From Halichondria panicea (Eukaryota > Porifera > Demospongiae > Suberitida > Halichondriidae), in assembly GCF_963675165.1 (NCBI RefSeq), contig NC_087382.1:7528339-7592338 (forward strand): a stretch of 64,000 bases of DNA, given 5' to 3'. Below the pieces are notes generated by a model, which saw only the letters and a list, made by a program, of their open reading frames with translations, was not told the DNA's origin and made no database searches. A program made the translations under genes and the position numbers. Positions 1 to 15,000 of the stretch are shown piece by piece (within the stretch, counting starts at the first letter, position 1; every line of letters begins with the position of its first letter).

Positions 1-1
1 A

Positions 2-3000
2 GTATTGACTCTTTTCTTCTCTGAAACTGTAAACTCCTCTTCACTAGATGTCTCACAGATTTCTCTCCAACAGATTCCCAGCTATTCACTGGGCGACACA
101 CTCACGTTTATTTTCTCTCCATCAAGCAGCTTCACCACTTCACCAAACAGTGATGTCATTCTGGTGGATATTGGACTGTCTGATCTGAATGAGATAAAGA
201 GAATCCGAGGTCTAGCTACAGGAGCAAATACAACATTCATTGTCATCACAAATACAACGGTCAATGACATGAGCTCTTACCCAGTGGAGGAGATTTTGGT
301 GTCTTCAGCACAGCAAGTTGCCATCTTCACTAATGATTTCATCTCACCCGAACTCGAAGCATTTCAGCTTGATATCGATACTTCTCTACTAGTGCTCAAC
401 TTTACTGAGACAATTGACATTCTCAGCTTGAACATTAGTGAGATCACCTTCGTGCCTCATCCATCCTCCTACTTTGAGAATCAGACATACACTCTAACCG
501 CTGGAGTACCACCTAGGTACTCTTCCACCAACTCGTCAGATTCAAACTCTGTAGTGATTAACATTGGCAATGAAGATCTGAACTCAATCAAAAGAATCAA
601 AGATTTAGCTCAGCAGGTGAACTCTACATTTATTAAACTTTCTTCAGAAGCGATTTCTGACATGTTTGGAAATGGTCTTGTACCGGTTGTAAGGGAGGCC
701 GATATCTATGTAGCTGATATAAGTCCACCTGAACTATTGGCATGGACCCTCAACTTGACATCAGAATTGCTCATATTCACATTTGACGAGACTGTGGATG
801 TAAGTACACTGAATATTACGTTCTTGTTGCTCAGCTCAGAAATAACATCAGAAAGTGTGACCTCAGCCTCAGGCAGTGGTAGGATATCCGGATCTGGGAG
901 TGGATCAGCAATGGCAACGTTGGAAATTGATACTCCATCACTCTATACTTTGACCAACTTTGATAGTATTTCGCAAATCGATGATCCAATCGTGACCATC
1001 TACCTAACTGACAATGATCTCCACCAGATCAAGCTTATGAGAGGCCTGGCAAGCACAGCTAACAATACTGTACTCACAGTAGGGCTTGCAGCTTTGTATG
1101 ACAACTCTCTACTACCAAATTCTATCTTGGAGGTAACTCAAGCTGTTGAAACATTTGTGCCGGACAAGATCCAGCCAATGCTTTTAAATTTCACTGTTGA
1201 TATAAACCTTGGTACACTAACGTTGAGATTTGATGAGCCAGTCGATCGTTCCACTTTTGATCCTACTGGTTTGACTCTTCAACGATCTCAAACTTTCTTG
1301 AATCTTCAACAAAAGCTAAGGCTCACCGGTGGATTCTCTGATAGCACTGACGGTTTGGTGATTGTGATACGAATAACAATTGATGATCTCAATGAGCTGA
1401 AAAGGAAGGACATGCTGTTTACAAGTATTGACACTTCTTACCTCACAATCGATAGATTCTTTATCAGTGACATGGCAGGGAATACAATCACACCAATATT
1501 AGATGGTCAAGCTCTGCAGGCAATTCGGTATAGAAATGATACCAACATGCCTTTTTTGACTTTTTATAGCCTGAACATGGACAATGGGTTGCTCGCACTA
1601 ACGTTCTTTGAAACAGTGAATGTGTCTTCATTCAATGTGAACCAGTTGACTCTTCAGAGATATCCGAATGCCATTCCACTGAGCCAATTAACTCTAAATA
1701 GCAGTAGCCTTATATCTTTGGAGGACAGCACGATTGTGTACGTGCAGATCTCCGACAATGATCTGAACGAGCTCAAGACTAGAGAAATTGCTGATAACAA
1801 AACAACTGCATGGCTTGTTTTCCCACAAACTCTTGTTAAAGACATGAATATGCAAGATGTTGTAGAGCTTGAAAATGGAATGTCGGCAGCAATGGTGACC
1901 AACTATACAGCAGATACAACTCGACCAACCCTTGTATCATATATTTTGGACTTGAACGAAGGTACAATCCTCCTAACATACTCTGAGTCTGTTGATGTTC
2001 GAGGAACTCTAGTAGTTGAAGAGCTTGCACTACAAAATACCCGTCGTATCAATCGAGACATTGACGGGTTTAACTATCTCATGTTGACACAGAGCAGTGT
2101 AAGTATTGATGAAAACCGACCGATATTCACGATACGCTTAAGCCTGGTTGACCTCAATGCACTAAAGCAGAGGCCAATGCTTGGAACAAATGTCAATAAC
2201 ACCTTCATCAGCTACGGCTCCAACTTTATCCGCGATACTGTAGGAAATGAAGTAGTTTCCATTCCTTCTACAATTGGATTTATGGCAGACACAGTATTCA
2301 TTGATATTGTAAGACCTGAGCTAAATACATTTGAACTCGATATGAGCTTGGAAATTCTCACCCTCGTATTCTCAGAAACGGTCGATATTTCCAGCTTCGA
2401 TCTGTCACAGTTCACACTAGTGAGCTCTCCTTCTGCTGTTAGAGAGAACATACAGTCACACACACTCACTAGTGGAGCCATTCTATCTATGGATGGGCCT
2501 GTAGTGAATATTGATCTGAGTACACCTGACGTAAACCGAATCAAAGAGCTGAACGAGTTGGCTGTGAGTACAAATAGTACATATTTGGTGGTCAGTATGA
2601 CTGCTTTGGTTGACATGATTGGTCTACCTGTGGTACCGTACGAATATATCGATCCTCTACTTGTCGATATCTTCATTCCTGATTTTATCCAGCCTAGACT
2701 TGTGTCGTATAGTCTCAATTTGGATGGTTCAGCAGTGTTGATTCTAACATTTAGTGAGACAGTCAACGTGAATACCTTGGATGTGACTCAAGTCACCCTG
2801 CAAGATGACACCACTGCTAATTTTCTGTATACTCTCCGCAGTAGCAGTTTCCTTAGTACTAACACCACTGTTATAGTAATCGATCTCTCATCTGAAGATT
2901 CTAACAATGTGAATAGGATTTTGAACCTTGCAACTTCGTCTGAAAACACATATCTCACATTTACTGAATTGCTAATAATGGATATGAATAGCAACTCCAT

Positions 3001-6000
3001 TATTCCAATTTCTGATACATCAGCAGTACCTGTACTCCAGTATACTCCAGACACGACAAGTCCAGAAATTGTTGCATTTGCACTTGATCTTACGACTGAG
3101 AGTATGTCTTTTACATTCTCAGAAACAGTCCTAGCATCAAGTTTCGACCCAACAGCTCTCACTATCCAGAACTTTGTGACCTCCACTCGTGATGGACAGT
3201 ACACTCTGACCGGTGGATCAGTTCGCCAGCAGGACAATACTTCTGTCTATTTGCAGCTGATTTTTGAAGATGTGAACATGCTGAAACAACTCGAGAATAT
3301 TGCAACCTCCACCAACAATACCTTCATCACCTTCACAGCTGGTCTGGTAACAGATACAAACAACAATGAAATCATTCCATTGGTGAATGGAGAAGGTCTA
3401 CAAGGGCGCTTTGCAGGAGATGAGATCGCTCCACAGTTACTCTCTTTTGTAGTTGATCTGAATCGTGGTCTGCTGTTCTTGAACTTCAGTGAAGCTGTCA
3501 ACATCTCTTCCCTCAGGCCAGTAGATATCATTTTACAAGACTGTTGCCAAGATTGCAAATTTGGCAGCACTGAAAGTGGTAGCACTCAGCTAGTGTCCAG
3601 TGGAGGCATGAGTGGTAGTGGTCAAATTTTTCTTAGTGGAAGTAGCAGTGGAAGTGGCAGTGGAAGCGGCAGTGGAATCATGGACCCTTCTTCATTCTGT
3701 AATATGTCTGACTATCTCTACACATTGACTGGTGGTGAATGCACTGATGAGCAAAATACTAGGTTTGTTTGTGAAGTGAGTGACTTTGACTTGAATGAGA
3801 TCAAGCGACTGCCACTATGTGTGTTCAACAACCAAGGGCAGGATTGCTGCTTAGCTTTTCAGAATCAGTCGATAACAGATCAATCTGGAACTCCTATCAA
3901 TAGTTCCGTTTTTGAAGGCTGCGGATTCACTGTAACACAGTTTGTCCCTGATGTTAATCTCCCGTATTTAGTGGAATTCACTCACATGAACTTAGACTCA
4001 AGAATTTTGACTATCACTTTCAATGAAACCATTAATGCAAAAACAATCGATTCCACACAGATCACTCTGCAGTCCTTTTATAGGAATGCCCAGTTCTCTC
4101 ACACTCTTGTGGGAGGACAGGTATTGACAAATGACAGTACAATTGTCATGATTTCACTAACTAGTGAAGACCTGTTTGAAATACAGAGACAAAGAGGACT
4201 GTGTTCTGACATCAACAACTGTTGGATCTCAATAACCGATAGATTTGTGCTAGACATGTCAGACAATAGGAATGTAGAAGTACCAACTAGCAATGCTAAA
4301 GATGCTCTCAGGTTCACAGATGACTTCAGCAGGCCACAACTAGTTGCCTTTGATCTAAATCTTGATGATGATACTCTGACCCTATCATTTGGCGAGACTG
4401 TTGCTTCGTCTTCTTTTGATCCAACTGGTGCTATTATTCTAAACGCACGCTCTGACAGTGCCCTCTATGTACAACTAACTGGAGGTAGTACAACCAGCCC
4501 TGATGGCCAAGAAATAATCGTCAACCTTTTGACAGTTGATACCAATATGATCAGAGCCTCTGATGAGATTGGCACAACTCTGAACAATACTTTCATATCC
4601 ATCACAGACAACCTCATCACAGATGCTGTACGAAGAAATCCGAATCCTGTACTGAACATCAGTTTCACAGAAGCACTTCAAATTAGCCGATTAGTTGAAG
4701 ACAACCAGTCACCTCGACTGTTATCATTTGCTGTAGACTTCGTGCAGGATGTGATTTCTTTGACCTTTAATGAGCCAGTTCGTGTCTCTTCCATTCGATA
4801 CGAAACTATAACTATTCTCTCTGAGCCGTCTATCAATGCTGTTGATGCTTACAACCTAACTGGTGGTCGTAACACAATAGCTGCAAACATGAATGGTACA
4901 ATGGTTCTAACTGGTCATCTAGAGCCAGTTGATGTAAGATATTTCAAATTATCAACTCTTCTTGCTACATCCATCGTCGATACATGGCTTAGTATTCAAG
5001 CTGGTGGCATCAATGACATGGCAGGCAATTTCTTAATTGGCATACCTATCAATTTATCTCTACCTGCCTCCTCATTTGTGGCTGATACAATGCAGACATC
5101 TCTGATTGGTTTCACTGTAGACATGAATCTTGGTCTCTTGCACCTCACATTCGATGACATTGTGGATGCAAGCACATTCTTCCCAAGGGCTCTGACTCTG
5201 CAGAATGAGAGCTTCAGTAATGAACGGGATGTAGTTCAACTGTCACCAACGAGTTTTACTGAGAGTCAAGATGGCTACTTCATAACTGTGAACATATCTG
5301 TGGATGACTTGAACGCAATAAAACTAAATGACAATCTTGCAACTGGGTTAAGTAATGTCTACCTATCAATGCAAGCAGAGGCATTTGATGATAACTTTGG
5401 TAGAGACGTTGTGGCAGTAACTGCTCATGAAGCTAGGCAAGCTGATAATTTCACTGAGGATACCACTTCTCCGGTGTTAGTCTCGTTCGAGTTCAATGTA
5501 GACAGTGGATCAATTTCTCTGTTCTTTGACGAAACTGTAAGAGCAAATACGATCAATGAAGATGTCATCATTCTTCAAAATGCTCAAAATATTTCAGTTG
5601 TAACAGTGTCACAGCAACTCTCTGGAGCTAACTCTTCACAAGAAGACTCAACATTGATAACTGTGTATTTGTCAGAAGACGACTTGAACATGGTCAAAGC
5701 ATTCACAGACCTGGGAACTATTGAAAGTAATACCTTCATTTCCTTCAGCTCAAGCCTTATCAGAGATATAAACAATAATTCGGTCGTATCTCTACCAGTA
5801 GAAAGTGCACTACAAACATCACGACTGTATCCCGATGACACTTCTCCGCAAATTGTATCATTCATACTTGACCTGACTGCAGAGTTAATCCATATCACAT
5901 TCAGTGAAACCATCATGGCTAACTCTACTATGATCCCAGAATTCTCTCTTCAGGGTAGCCCGTCAAGGCAAGACTTTAGAGTGCTTCAGGACAGCACCCA

Positions 6001-9000
6001 CTCACTTCTCGACTTCAAAGTGCTCACAATATACTTAGGAATCAATGACTTGAATGAGATCAAGCGACTTACGTCAGTTGGAACTAACATCAACAACACT
6101 TATCTTACTGCCACAACATTGGCTATCCAAGACATGAATGTCAATCCACTTGTACCTACATTACCATCTCTAGCCTTGAGAGCATCAATGTTTACATCGG
6201 ATTCTATCCTTCCTACGCTACTGGGATTCAACTTAAATCTGTCTTCGGAGATACTGACCCTGTCTTTCTCTGAAACAGTGCGAGCTTCAACACACTCTGT
6301 TTCTCTCTACACCATTCAGTCAAGCATGAGCTTGGCTAACTCAGTGCAATATTACTCGTTGACAGGCGGCATCTCACAGCATTATGACAGTCATGTTATT
6401 GAAGTGGAACTGACGACTCCAGATCTGAACGAACTTAAGAGGCTGGTGTATCTTGCAATCAACAACGAGACTACATTCCTATCAGTTGATAGTGATGCAA
6501 TCTTTGACATGAACAACAATCCTCTAGTTTCTGTATTGGAGGAATCTGCATTACCTGTCTCACTATTCCATGAAGATATCATCGATCCTGAGTTACTGTC
6601 ATTCAACTTGGACATGAACAGTGGTATACTGACACTAATGTTCTCGGAAACAGTTCAAATAAGTACGTTTGGCATCATGCAAATATACTTTCAAGATTTT
6701 GCAAGGAGTGTGGATAATTACAGGCTTTCAAACAATAGCTATACTAACAACTCTGACTCAGCAATTGTTGTTATCCAGCTGCACTCAGTTGACTTAAACG
6801 AAATGAAGAGACTGTACACACTTGCGATAGATAACTCAAGCGCTTTCATTTCTTTCAATGATCAACTGGTACAAGATATGAACGAGAATAGTATTGTGCC
6901 TATTTCAAACGATGAAGCACAGCTAGTTACTATATTTGTTTCTGATCAAACACGTCCAACTCTTGCAATGTTCGATCTCAACCTAAACAGCAGCGAACTG
7001 CGTCTTGTTTTCAGTGAAACAGTCAATAGAGAGTCACTTGATGTGGAATCTATTACAATACAGAATTCTGACTTACTACTAGGGTCCCTCCAGTTGACGC
7101 AATCTAGTGAATCTTCCTCTCGAAACGATACCTATATCATAATTGACATTGGTTTGTATGACCTCAACAACTTGAAACGGCTGACTGAAGTAGCAATATC
7201 AAGAAACACAACTTATCTCTCTTTGAACTCCACAGCTATCAATGACATGAATGAGAATGCAATTCTTCAGATTCCAGGCTTCATGGCTCTGCAAGTATCT
7301 AGCTTTGTACAGGATGAAATTCGGCCAATGTTGCAAGCATTCAGCCTGGACATTGATGCTGGAATTCTACGATTGTTCTTCTCCGAGACAGTGAATGCCT
7401 CTTCATTAAATGTATCTGCCATAACGTTGCAGTCCTCAATGACCATCTTAGCAGAAGAAAGCTATAGACTACAGGATGGCATTTCACCAGAGCTGACAAA
7501 TACCAACAGCTCAGATGATGCAACCCTCACTGTACTCATAGGATCAATCGACCTAAATCTAATCAAGGCTAACTATCTTCTTGCTAACTCTAACGTGACA
7601 ATTTTCCTTTCCTTGAGTGTGTACGCTGTTATTGATATGGTTGATCTGCCAAATGAGCCTATTTTGGAAAATATGGCTGTGCAGGTGGCAGAGTTCATTG
7701 AAGACACCTCACAACCACTACTCCTTGGATATACTCTCAACCTCACTTCAGAAGAGCTTGTTCTAACATTTGACGAGACAGTCAATACTGGCAGTTTTGA
7801 AATAACGCAGTTAACTCTGCACTCAACACAAAACATCACAGTTGGCTCCTACATGATGCTAACAGATACAAGATTAGTGTCAATGATGAACAGCACAGTT
7901 GTGACAGTAACATTTGGTCAAGATGACCTCAACTTTATCAAGCTAGATACTGAACTAGCAACTGCAGATAATAACACCTATCTCACAGTCACTTCTCAAG
8001 CAATCCAGGATATGGCACTCATTCCTAACCCATTGTTACCAACCACTCTACAAGCAGAAATATTTGAAGCTGATCTAGTGAATCCACAGCTCATATCATT
8101 TGTTGTGGACATGAATGTCGGTGTACTGATTCTAAACTTTGACGAACCTGTCAATTCAAGTTCTCTGAATCCAACAGGATTTAGTCTTCTCTCAGAGAGG
8201 AATGTGTCTCTATCCATGATGATGAGTGCAAATGCTACAAATGATACATCTGGAAATGACACGAGCACCTTTGAAGCTATTTCTACCTTTACGCTGACTG
8301 GTGGTGCCACTAACAGTAGCAATGGCCTACAAATCACTCTCTACTTCACAAATGATGACTTGAATGCAATCAAAGAAGATGAAGATTTATACACGAGCAA
8401 CTTAACATCATATTTGTCAGTAAATGAATTTGCGATAGCTGACATGAATGACAACCTACTGACTGAATTAAACTCCTTTGAAGCCCTGCAAACAGCCATG
8501 TATGTCAGTGATACCACATCACCTCTTGTTCTCAGTTTTGATCTGGACATGGATGAAGGAATTCTTACCTTGAGCTTTGCTGAGACTGTGAATGTAACAT
8601 CTACAATGTTTGATGGGATTGTCCTGCAAAGAAGTTCAAATGTAACAACAGCAAGTTATTCATACATGCTAACCGGTGGTCAGCTAACAATGATGGAAAA
8701 CGGCTTGGTCGCTGTGATACAGATCTCTCTTGAAGATCTCAATGAGGTCAAACGTCGCAGGATAGCCTTGTCCCCAAATACAACATGGTTAGCAATAGAG
8801 GAGGCAACACTGCTTGATATGAGTGATCGGCCACTTCAACCTCTATTGAATGGACTGAATACCATTATCGTCACAAACTATACCTCTGACACTACTCCTC
8901 CAGTGTTGGACTCCTTCACCCTTGACCTTGATTCTGGAGTAATCACACTTTTCTTCTCAGAGACTGTCGTCACTATGACATTTAACGTGACGTTTACCAC

Positions 9001-12000
9001 TTTCCAAGATACTGCTAATGGTAGTAACTCTTTCAGTCATGTCATGCTCACCAACTCAAGCTATGTCAATGGCACCTCCTATCATATTATCCCAATCGTA
9101 CTCGGTCTGGATGACTTAAACACGATTAAACAAGAGCCATACTTGGCCACTAGTCAAAACAACACATTCCTTTCGTTTTACAGTGATCTGGTTGAGGATA
9201 TCTTTGGTAACAACATTCTTACCGTTCTACAAAATGATTCTATCCAAGCATCTGAATTTTCTCAAGATATCACCCGTCCTCAACTTGAGGCCTATGATCT
9301 TGACATGGACTCGAGGAGGCTAGTACTGAGATTCTCAGAAACAGTGAATGCCTCATCACTGCAAGTTGATGGGATCACTGTCATCAGTGACCCTTCAGTT
9401 ACCGAGAGATACATGCTCGATTCTAGCACACTGGTACTCATTTACAGCCCAGAAATTGTAGTCACCATATCCAGTGAAGATTTCAACGCTATTAAAACTC
9501 TAACAGCATTGGCAACAAATGAAAATGATACCTTCCTTGCTATTGAGATGTTTACCATTACAGACATGGCAGGCAATTTCGTAGTAAATATCAGTGAGAC
9601 TGAGCCTTTGAGAGTGAGTCGATACATCAAAGACCTTCAACCTCCAGAGCTCACTAGCTTCAACTTGGACATGGACAGTGTTGTACTCTCTCTAACTTTC
9701 TCAGAAACTGTTAATGTGAGCAGTATTGACTACACTGCAATTACAATCCTGAATCCAGATGCTCCATATCTATCGTACACTTTGTTGAGTGGTGAAACAA
9801 TTTCTCTCAATGGACCGCAGATTGTCATACAGATAACGAAAATTGACGAAGATAATATCAAGAGAATAAACAACCTTGCCACAGAGATGAATAATACATA
9901 CATCTCAAGTACATCTGAGCTGATTGCAGATATGGATGATAACACCATTCTTAATATCTCCTCATTTGATCCTCTCAAGGTTGCCAACTTCACTCCGGAC
10001 ACCACACTCCCAGCACTTATCTCATTCGATCTCAACCTCGATGCTAACAATGTCACTCTTGTCTTCTCAGAGACTGTAAATGCTAGTACCTTGGATATTA
10101 TGGGAATATCATTCCAAAGCCAAAGCAGTTTTGCTGTGAATGCAACTACTTCATATAGTCTTACCAACAGCATTGTTCAACCAGTTTCCAATGATCCCAT
10201 TGTGAGCATTCAACTGAGTCGATCAGATAGAGACAACTTTAAAGAGCTCATTGCTCTGGCGGTGGACATGAATACCACCTTTGTTGTGCTAGCTGAAGGA
10301 GTGGTTTTGGATATGGTTAGTCTTCCTATTCGTGCAATCAATGAAACTGGTGCTCAGCTGGTACAAACGTACACAATGGACATGACATCACCATACTTGG
10401 AAAGTTTCAGCTTAGACTTGAGTGCAGAGATCCTTTCATTGAACTTCTCAGAACCTATACTCATTAGTACACTCGATGTATCAGACATAAGCTTTCACAG
10501 CAGAATGTCAAGTAGTAGCTACACACTAACTGGAGGTATTGTTGTGAATGTACGTCACAGCTCCTATCTGATGATCACACTCTCCACAAGTGATCTGAAT
10601 GCAATCAAAGTGAACACTGACCTTGCTACCAGTATCAACAACACCTACATTACTTTCACTGAAGCACTGGGTGAAGACACATCATCAAATACAATCTCAG
10701 CACTTTTAGATCCGGTGCGAGCAGACAGTTTCACAGAAGATTTGGTTAAACCGACCCTCCTGAGTTTTGAACTGGACTTGACCTCTGAAGTATTGATACT
10801 GTCTTTCTCAGAGAGCGTTAATGTAGAGAGCATACATCTACCCAGCTTTAGCTTTTTATCGACCCACAATGAGAGTGTGCCTGAGTTCACATTTAGCTCT
10901 AGCAGTTATACCAATAGTGGAAATGGCGATGTGATAGTTGTCATGATTAGTCTGTCAGACCTGAATCGCCTCAAAGCTAATCCATTTGTTGCTGCAAGTA
11001 ATGATACAACATTTCTCTCAGTGCTAGAGTCTGCAATTATTGATATGAATAATAATTCTATTGTAGCAATTCCATTGTCTGCTGCTTTGCCTGTTGCTGT
11101 GTACACACCAGACCTACTTGAACCTGCACTTCTTTCATTCGAATTGAATATGAACGAAGAAATCTTGACACTTTCCTTCTCTGAAACTGTCAACGCATCA
11201 TCACTAAGAGTTGAAGAGATAGTACTACAATCAATATCAACATCACCTTTGGTTTCTGTAACATTAACTGATGCTGTGAGTGTATCATCGGAATACGACC
11301 CCGTTATTATTATAACTTTGACAAGAATCGATTTGGATAGACTTAAGAGCTTGACTGACCTGGCAACATCTGTGAATGATACCTTTATATCTTTGAGTGC
11401 TTCTACTATTCAAGATATATTCAATAATCCAGTAGTTGAAATTTCACCAACTGATGCTCTTCAATCTTCACTCTACATTGCAGATGCTACACTACCTCAG
11501 CTCAGTAATTACGACCTCGACATTGATGCTGGAATTTTAACAATGTACTTTTCCGAGTCAGTTGCAGTGGACAGTTTTGATCCCACTGGAATCACAGTTC
11601 TTTCCAGTGCTGTACAAGACAGTGGTACCTCATACTACACTCTACGAGACCGTCCTGACAATAGTATCAATGTTGTAAACAGTGAGTCGACTGTAGTGTC
11701 ATTTGAATTTTCAGTGTTCGATTTTAACAACATCAAAGCTATTGTACAGTTAGCCACTTCTGCCAGCAATACTTTCCTCTCAACCGACATGACCACAATT
11801 AAGGATCAAACAGGTAATAACATCACTGTGATTCCTGTAACTGATGCTCATCCAGTGAATAACTACACGATGGACACAACATGCCCCGTACTAAGCTCTG
11901 TATCACTAGATCTAAATGCTGGAGTACTGTTGCTTACATTCAATGAGCCTGTGAATACCAGCACATTTAATCCCACAATGGTTTCCATCTTCAATGAAGA

Positions 12001-15000
12001 GAGCATTGCTCCAGTAGAGCAATATACACTACAGACTGCAATGTACACGGAAATGGTGTATGTGACCGAATTACCTCTCTATCTATCCGAATATGATTTG
12101 AACCTCCTTAAAGCAAACAAAAATCTTGGAACAACGATTTCCGATACTTATGTATATCTCACTGAGCTGGCAATTGATGATGCAGCTATGAATGCTTACT
12201 GCAATGATACACTGCCGCTTCAAGCCACTAATGTCACTTTTGACATCACACCACCTCGTGTACTAAACTTCACCTTGGATCTCACAAGTGAAGTGCTCAT
12301 TCTAACATTTTCAGAAACTGTTCAGCTACCATTGGATGTAACAAGCATTACTATTCAAGCTAGACCTGAAGATCTTAGCAGTGGTAGTGCGACGGCAAGT
12401 GGTAGTGCGACGGCAAGTGGTAGTGTGACGGCAAGTGGTAGTGCACCGGCAAGTGGAAGTGGCTTGAATATGATTATTGAGGAAGCTATTCCTATGCATA
12501 CTTTGACTGGGGGAGTATCAAACATCAACTACACTACAGAACCTCATATTGTTATTGTGGACCTGATAACTATGGATCTCAATATCATCAAGTTTGATAC
12601 AGAGCTTGCTGTGTCACCACAAACATCATTCATCTCTATATCCAGTGAACTGGCCAGAGATTACGGCCTTACTCCCAATGATGTGATTGCCATTCCACCT
12701 TATGAAACACTTGAAGCAAGTAGCTATATTCCTGACACTGTATCTCCACAAGTGGTTTCGATAAATCTTGATATGGATGCTGGAATTCTACGCTTCACCA
12801 TGTCTGAAGTTGTCAATATTACTTCATTTGAAGTGACAGAAATAGTGATTCAGTCAATGCCATCGATCTTCAATTCCGCATTTTACCAGCTACAAAACAG
12901 TGCTGCTACTATGACCAGCTTAACTGAAGTAACTGTTGAACTTTCCGACGAAGACATTAATAGCATAAAACAAATCACAGATCTGGCTACTACCATAGAT
13001 AACACTTACATCAGTTTCAACTCTGATCTTGTTCGTGATATGTTTGAGAATAGAATTGTTAACACTTCTGGAATAAATACTGCTGGTTACAATGAAGATT
13101 CAAGTCCGCCCATCTTGGTGAGTTTCGCTCTAGATCTATCAACTGAAGTGCTCACTTTAACATTTGATGAGACCGTGAATGCAAGTTCTTTGATTGCCAC
13201 TAGAATACAATTCAGCTCAGACCTGTTTAGCTCTGATTTACTCCCTGTAACGAGTGGCACGGTGTCAACAATAGACTCAACTGTTATTGAAATTTTGTTG
13301 ATTGATGAAGATCTACACAACATCAAACGTAATCTAAATCTTGCAACAAGCCTTAACAACACATGTCTCACCTTTCTTGCACTTGGTGTCCGGGACTTAT
13401 CGACTCTTGAAACTGGAAATTTAGAGACAAGTCTTTGTGCTTCTTCATTTGCAGGAGATTTTGTTCGACCGAAACTTCTACGATTTGTTGTTGATCTGAA
13501 CAGTGAAATTCTCATTCTGAACTTTGATGAGCCTGTTGACACTGCTAAAGTAAATTTGACTTTTGTAACCTTACAATCATCACAAACCATTGGGCCTACA
13601 GTTGAAGAATTTACCCTCACGGGGGGAAATGTATCGTCTATCAATCTTCTTCAAGTAACAGTCGGTCTTAATGTAGAAGATCTCAATGGTATCAAACAAA
13701 ACCTCCGATTGTTTAGAGATGCAGAATCATCTTACCTCAGATTGGAAGCTGACTTCATCAGTGATCTGAACAATAACTCCATCGTGTCGATTAACGAGTC
13801 ATTCGCTCTTGCAGCATCATTGCCATTTGTAGACGATTCCACTCGACCAATGCTACAGGCCTTTGATATCAATATGGACAATGGATATCTGACACTGTAC
13901 TTCTCAGAGACTGTTGATGTTTCAACACTTGACATAACTCAGATTACACTTCAGGTGGACTCTGGTGTAAATGAACCACTAGACGAGCATACACTGCTGG
14001 ATGCTAATATAGTCAGTCTTAATGCACCTATTGTTAATATCGAATTGTCAAATGAAGATCTGAATATTCTCAAGACCAGGAGAATCGGCCGTACACCAGC
14101 ATCAACATGGATAGCAATCACCAATGCCACTGTGATGGACATCACTCAGCAGTCAGTTGTACCTGTCCTGAATGGTATCAACAGTATAAACGTTAACACG
14201 TACACACCGGATAGGACATCTCCTGTGCTATCATCTTTCTCATTAGATCTCACCTTAAATACGCTGACCCTGTCATTCTCTGAAACTATACACACAACAA
14301 CTCTGAACATAGCAGAAATAACACTATCCTCTGCCCCAGCAACTTTATCTCAAGATTTGATGTATACACTAACACCAGTTAGTATGTCAGTTAGCGGTGA
14401 CTTCCCAGAGATTACGATCAATTTGCACAGAAATGACCTCAATGAGTTGAAAAGAAGAACTAGCCTGACTGTTTCAAATACCACCACATACATTTCCATA
14501 TCAAGTTTTGCCATCAATGATACATTCGGTAATCCTATCACTGAAATACTGCTCTCAGATGCCTTACCAGTCACTAAATTCACTGAAGACACTATACCAG
14601 CAGTGTTTGAAATGTTTGAGCTCGATTTGGACCAAGGGACAATCACACTCTTCATTGACGAAACTGTCAATACATCTACTTTGATTACCACTGGTATCAC
14701 TCTTCTTTCTAGCTCCACACAACCAGCACCCGAAAGTTACCAGTTAGAATTTGTTCATGACAATGTGACTGCACCCTCTAACATTATCACCATCACATTA
14801 GCCAATAATGACTTGAATGAAATAAAAGTCCGACAAGTTGATTCACAAACCATTGAAGATATGAATGGAAATCTTATCACACCCTCACCGATCGTACGGA
14901 TAAGGGTAAATGGTTTCACTGAAGATACTACACCACCTGAGCTATTGACATTCAATATCGACATGGATAGTGGTGAGCTAAGGATCAACTTTAACGAGGC

